DNA of 64,000 nucleotides, taken from NCBI RefSeq assembly GCF_017573505.1, contig NZ_JAGEOJ010000001.1, positions 62,001-126,000 on the forward strand, given 5' to 3'. The DNA comes from Actinomadura barringtoniae. GTDB lineage: Bacteria > Actinomycetota > Actinomycetes > Streptosporangiales > Streptosporangiaceae. Numbering within the stretch: position 1 is the first letter of the stretch; each line of letters opens with the position of its first letter. Both the position numbers and the translations under genes were made by a program. This document shows, piece after piece, positions 61,001 to 64,000 of this stretch. Below the pieces are notes generated by a model. The model was not told the origin of the DNA. It saw nothing but the letters and a program-made list of their open reading frames with translations, and made no database searches.

Positions 61001-64000
61001 GACCTGTCGTTCAGCCGCGCGCTCCCGCTGCCCGACGGCAGGTCCGTCCCGGTCCAGGTCGTGCTGACCCTGGTCGGCGGCGAGTGGCGGTTCCAGTGCT
61101 TCAGCGACCAGCGGACCGAGGGCGCCGAGAAGGCCGACTGGATGCCGCACGCCCAGGGCCGGGTGCGGCGCGGAGCCACCGCCACCGACGAACCCGAAGG
61201 CGTGACGCTGTGGCCGGTCGAAGGCCAGGAGGACGGCGCGCTCGTCCTCGACCGCGAGGAGTTCTACCGCGGCACCACCGCACGCGGTCTGGAGTACGGC
61301 CGTCGGTTCCAGTTGCTGGACCGCGTCCGGTGCGGGCAGGGCGAGGCCTGGGCGGTGATGCGCGACGCCTCCGGTGAGGACGGCGTGCACGACCCGTACG
61401 TGATCAGCCCCGCCGTGCTCGACGCGTGCTTCCAGGCCATGTTCGGCGCGCTTGAGGTCGACCCGGACGGGCAGACCCGCGACACGAGCACGGCTCTGTT
61501 CCTGCCGGTCGAGCTGGGCACGCTGACGATCTCCAGCCCGGCCGCCGTCAAGTACGTGTACGCCCACGTCACGCACGCCGACGACAGCGGCTTCGAGGGC
61601 GACATCATCGCCCGCGACGCCGACGGCAAGGTCGTGCTGGAGGCGGCGGGCCTGCGGATGCGGAAGATCGCCGGGCCTGGCGACACCGCACCGGAGACCG
61701 GCCGCTACCGGGTGAGCTGGGAGGCGGTCACCGCGCCGCCGGCCCAGGCCGGTCCCGAGCCGCGCCGCTACCTGCTGCTGGACGCCGACGACTGCGGTCT
61801 GCAGGGCGCGCTGAACGGGCGTGGCGACACTTGCGTCCGCGTCCGCCCAGGTGAGTTGTTCGAACACACCCGGGACGGCCTCTACACCGTGCCCGCCGAC
61901 TCCCCCGGCGCCTTCCAGCGGCTGCTCGCCGAGGTCACCGAGAACGGAAGCCGCCCGCTTGACGGCGTGATCGCGGCCTGGGCGCTGCGGGCACCGAACG
62001 GAACCACCGGCCCCGACCCGGCCGACACCCTCCCGACGGTCTGCGGCGGCGCGCTGCACCTCGTTCAGGCACTGGCGGCCACGCCCGGCACCGCACCGCC
62101 CCGGCTGTGGCTGGTGTCGCAGGGCGGGCAGGCGATCTCGCCCGAGGACCACCTGCGGATCACCGACGCCGCGCTGTGGGGTCTCGGCCGTACCGCGGCC
62201 AACGAGCACCCCGAGCTCCGCTGCACGCTGGTCGACCTGGAGCCGGGCCGCCCCGGCGTGCCCGCGCTCCTCGCCGAACTCGCGGCAGGCGACGACGACG
62301 AGGACGAGGTCGCCTGGCGGCAGGGCTCCCGGTACGCCTCGCGGCTCACCGACGAGACGCGGGAGCTGCTGCCCCCGGCGCCGTTCCGGCTGGAGACCAC
62401 CCGGCCCGGCCTGCTCGACGAGCTCAAGCTCCGCTCGGTGGCCAGGGACGAGCCCGGCCCCGGCGAGGTGGAGATCGAGGTCGACGTCGCGGGGCTCAAC
62501 TTCAAGGACGTCATGCGGTCGATGGGCCTGCTGCCCGTCACCCCGCCCGTCCGCGTCGGCATCGAGTGCGCCGGGCGGATCACCGCGGTCGGCGCGGGCG
62601 TCCAGGGCCTGAGCCCAGGTCAACGGGTGGTCGCCGTCACCGATTCCTCGCGGGGCTGCGTCGGCTCGCACGTGCTCGCCGACGGCCGCGCGGTCGCGCC
62701 GATCCCGGACGACCTGGCGGCCGAGGACGCGGTGACGCTGCCGATCGTCTTCCTGACCGCGCACTACTCGCTGCACACGGTCGGCCGGATGGCGGCGGGC
62801 GAGACCGTGCTGATCCACGCGGGCACCGGCGGCGTCGGGATGGCCGCGATCCAGCTCGCTCGGAACGCCGGAGCCACGATCTACGCGACCGCAGGCAGCG
62901 ACGAGAAGCGCGCCTACCTGCGGGACGAGCTCGGGATCGAGCACGTGATGGACTCGCGCAGCACCGACTTCGCCGAGGAGGTGCTGGAGCTGACCGGCGG
63001 GCGCGGCGTGGACATCATCCTCAACTCGCTCTCCGGCGACGGCATCGCGGCCGGGCTCGGCGCCCTCGCCATCGGCGGGCGCTTCATCGAGCTCGGCAAG
63101 CGCGACATCGAGGGCAACACCCACATCGCGCTGATGCCGTTCGCCAAGGCCATCTCGTTCTCGGCGATCGACCTGGAGGCGCTCCTGCTGGAGGACCCGG
63201 CGCTGGTCGGCGAGAACCTGCGGCACGTCGTCGACCTCGCCGCGCGCGGCGAGATCACCCCGCTGCCGCACGCGACCTTCCCGGTGCAGGAGGCCGGGGA
63301 CGCCGTACGGCACCTGGCCCGCGCCCGCCACATGGGCAAGGTGCTGGTGTCGATGGAGTCCGCGCGCCAGGCCGGTCCGCCCGTACGGCCGGACGGCACG
63401 TACCTGGTGACCGGCGGGCTCGGCGCGCTCGGGCTGAGCACCGCCCGCATGCTCGCGGGCCGGGGCGCGCGGCACCTGCTCCTGATCGGACGCCGTGCGC
63501 CCTCCCCCGAGGCGATGGCCGAGATCGGCGAGCTGCGCCGCATCGGGGTGGACGTGGTCACCGCACAAGCCGACGTCGCGCAGCGGGAGGAACTCGCCCG
63601 CGCCTTGCTCTCCGTGGGGCCTGAACTGCCCCCGCTGCGCGGCGTCATCCACGCGGCCGGTGCCCTCGCCGACCGCATCCTGGAAGGGCTGACCTGGCAG
63701 GACTTCGCCGCCGTGCTCGCGCCGAAGGTCAGCGGGGCGCTGAATCTGCGGGATCTGACCGCCACCGCCGACCTGGACTTCTTCATCATGTTCTCGTCGG
63801 TCTCGGCGCTGATCGGCAACCCGGGCCAGGCCAACTACGCCGCCGCCAACGCCGGGATGGACGCGCTCGCGCATCTCATGCGCGCCGCCGGGCGGTCCGC
63901 CACGAGCATCAACTGGGGTCCGTGGTCGGAGATCGGCATGGCGGCCGATGCCACCCGCGGCGACCGGATGGACGCGATGGGGCTGCGCAGCGTTCGGCCG
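58079..64000 (+). CDS. Highly reducing type I polyketide synthase (KS-AT-DH-psiKR-ER-KR, 3'-truncated)
   Basis: 1974 residues seen; the frame runs off the window. ATG 58079 has GGAGG nine bases upstream. KS (8-432): Cys179 in VDAACASSL, His315 in EAHGTGT, His355 in KTNIGHTEG. AT (541-825): Ser634 in GHSMGE; the specificity motif at 734-740 is VATHSFH. DH (907-1190): His941 in HPVQGIPVVP, Asp1115 in DACFQ. A structural psiKR precedes ER (1434-1760, HAGTGGVGMAA). KR (1775-): TGGLGALG, Tyr1920 in NPGQANYAAAN. Only seven residues precede KS, so there is no docking or loading region. Full reduction at each cycle is predicted. Single-module iterative use is possible; the missing ACP and end must lie to the right. 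Confidence 0.97.
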   Translation, partial: MDQLPEREPIAVVGIGCRFPGAGGGPEEFWQFLRDGKDAIRKVPAERWDVETFYDSVPATPGHTIQQFGGYLDDLDRFDAGFFGISQREAAKLDPQQRLLLEVTFEAIEDAGLRAERLEGSRTGVFVGVHWDDNQDLRVGDLPEFDVHTMLGGARSVLAGRVSYAFGLMGTSVAVDAACASSLVSINMAWQSLLMGESDVALAAGVNVILHPAFSVAFSQGKMLSPDGRSKAFSADADGFVRSEGAGVIVLKRLSQARADGDRVYAVIRGSYTNNDGRTSGAMSTPAEAGQEELLREAYRIAHVAPDQVHYVEAHGTGTAVGDPVEAAAIAAVFGEGRPADRPLAIGSVKTNIGHTEGASGIAGFIKAALALHHRELPPSLHSEHLNPAIPWDDVPIVVQRELEPWPQDRPLLAGVSSFGIGGTNAHIVLEGVEEPEPAAVPVPEKAGEGELRLLPISARSAEALRASAGALAEVLRPASGTGGLSLADVCRTSSVHRSHHEHRLGVVGATADAVATRLADFAAGGAAAGGLEGRTQRGGKTVFVFAGQGAQWQGMCAELMRTEPVFDAAIEECEQALLPLTGWPLRAVLAGEHGDITKAPIDMIQPTVFAAQVALAALWRSWGIVPDAVVGHSMGEVAAAHVAGALSLADAARVICGTSGRKREVSNRGGMLVVGLPEPAATEIAARYPGRLSIAAVNGPSTTNLAGDTDALQEVAAELAANGTFCQPVAIDVATHSFHMEPLRDGVLGDLKGITPAAPSVPFRSTVPGGVTGDGLGAQYWFRNMREPVLFWPAIQDLSDQGYDTFIEISAHPVLLSAIRHAESAPGKIRLLPSMRRGQEREALLNSLGTLYTAGRPIDWNAVHAQGRRVRLPAYPWQYSSFPTGAASVSNGGFGTSGTAASGGGGHPLLGQRLTSPVHVGTAIFETSLNARAIPLLADHPVQGIPVVPGAAYAEMALAAAADLDPGQRHEIADLSFSRALPLPDGRSVPVQVVLTLVGGEWRFQCFSDQRTEGAEKADWMPHAQGRVRRGATATDEPEGVTLWPVEGQEDGALVLDREEFYRGTTARGLEYGRRFQLLDRVRCGQGEAWAVMRDASGEDGVHDPYVISPAVLDACFQAMFGALEVDPDGQTRDTSTALFLPVELGTLTISSPAAVKYVYAHVTHADDSGFEGDIIARDADGKVVLEAAGLRMRKIAGPGDTAPETGRYRVSWEAVTAPPAQAGPEPRRYLLLDADDCGLQGALNGRGDTCVRVRPGELFEHTRDGLYTVPADSPGAFQRLLAEVTENGSRPLDGVIAAWALRAPNGTTGPDPADTLPTVCGGALHLVQALAATPGTAPPRLWLVSQGGQAISPEDHLRITDAALWGLGRTAANEHPELRCTLVDLEPGRPGVPALLAELAAGDDDEDEVAWRQGSRYASRLTDETRELLPPAPFRLETTRPGLLDELKLRSVARDEPGPGEVEIEVDVAGLNFKDVMRSMGLLPVTPPVRVGIECAGRITAVGAGVQGLSPGQRVVAVTDSSRGCVGSHVLADGRAVAPIPDDLAAEDAVTLPIVFLTAHYSLHTVGRMAAGETVLIHAGTGGVGMAAIQLARNAGATIYATAGSDEKRAYLRDELGIEHVMDSRSTDFAEEVLELTGGRGVDIILNSLSGDGIAAGLGALAIGGRFIELGKRDIEGNTHIALMPFAKAISFSAIDLEALLLEDPALVGENLRHVVDLAARGEITPLPHATFPVQEAGDAVRHLARARHMGKVLVSMESARQAGPPVRPDGTYLVTGGLGALGLSTARMLAGRGARHLLLIGRRAPSPEAMAEIGELRRIGVDVVTAQADVAQREELARALLSVGPELPPLRGVIHAAGALADRILEGLTWQDFAAVLAPKVSGALNLRDLTATADLDFFIMFSSVSALIGNPGQANYAAANAGMDALAHLMRAAGRSATSINWGPWSEIGMAADATRGDRMDAMGLRSVRP

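Noticed and set aside
60020..63874. A 1284-codon minus-strand open frame
   Set aside because: Antisense to the PKS, with low-complexity composition; the PKS strand carries all catalytic motifs.

Overview
The window is chromosomal DNA of very high G+C content with actinomycete hallmarks: tandem clpP1/clpP2 with clpX and trigger factor, many GTG/TTG starts behind GGAGG-type ribosome binding sites, WhiJ-like ATP-binding/HTH regulator pairs, a GerW/YtfJ-type protein, a membrane-anchored PASTA-less Ser/Thr kinase and a type I polyketide synthase. A filamentous actinomycete, perhaps of the Streptosporangiales (Actinomadura-like), is my inference; no rRNA or species-specific marker is present to fix it. 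I see no insertion sequence, integrase, phage gene or CRISPR array.

Layout. 0-10.8 kb: a NarL-type two-component pair, an ArsR repressor with a serine hydrolase, a divergent hydrolase/HTH pair around a perfect palindrome, an enoyl-CoA hydratase, an ATP-binding protein divergent from a DUF5919-type HTH regulator, a PhyH-type oxygenase, a D,D-carboxypeptidase and an OmpR-type two-component pair. 11-15.7 kb: the proteostasis block clpX, clpP2, clpP1, tig, all on the minus strand with strong terminator hairpins. 16-25.3 kb: an EamA-like membrane protein, a protein kinase fused through one membrane helix to a complete peptide-type ABC solute-binding domain, tex with a long glycine-rich tail, and an MMPL transporter. 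25.5-29.8 kb: a second NarL-type two-component pair and a secreted CBM2-FnIII-GH18 chitinase with a palindromic operator. 30-36.5 kb: an SDR-like protein lacking the catalytic Tyr/Lys, divergent from a TetR; a 1.2-kb non-coding stretch with a 180-bp tandem duplication; GerW-like, hydrolase and unknown genes. 36.5-42.5 kb: a full-length alanyl-tRNA synthetase behind a structured leader, an MFS exporter divergent from a ROK regulator, and a 58-residue membrane peptide. 42.5-48.3 kb: TetR/DHA2 exporter, a truncated SDR remnant, an aldo/keto reductase, tRNA-Pro(TGG), a permease-prefix membrane protein and an orphan domain protein.

48.5-64 kb looks like a specialised-metabolite region that continues past the right edge: a Tat-type multicopper oxidase divergent from a three-gene operon (DUF1772/anthrone-oxygenase-like, ABM monooxygenase, O-methyltransferase), an MMPL exporter, a free-standing biotin carboxyl carrier protein, a cytochrome P450, a macrolide-type glycosyltransferase and a highly reducing type I PKS (KS-AT-DH-psiKR-ER-KR, truncated before any ACP). 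The PKS has no N-terminal docking or loading region and has unusual KS and AT signatures. The divergent PKS/glycosyltransferase promoter carries two copies of a 10-bp palindrome, a tandem 16-bp repeat and a further inverted repeat. A glycosylated, oxidised reduced polyketide that may be exported by the MMPL protein is the best guess; the joint action of these genes is inference from proximity. The two least expected features are this cluster and the kinase/solute-binding fusion.
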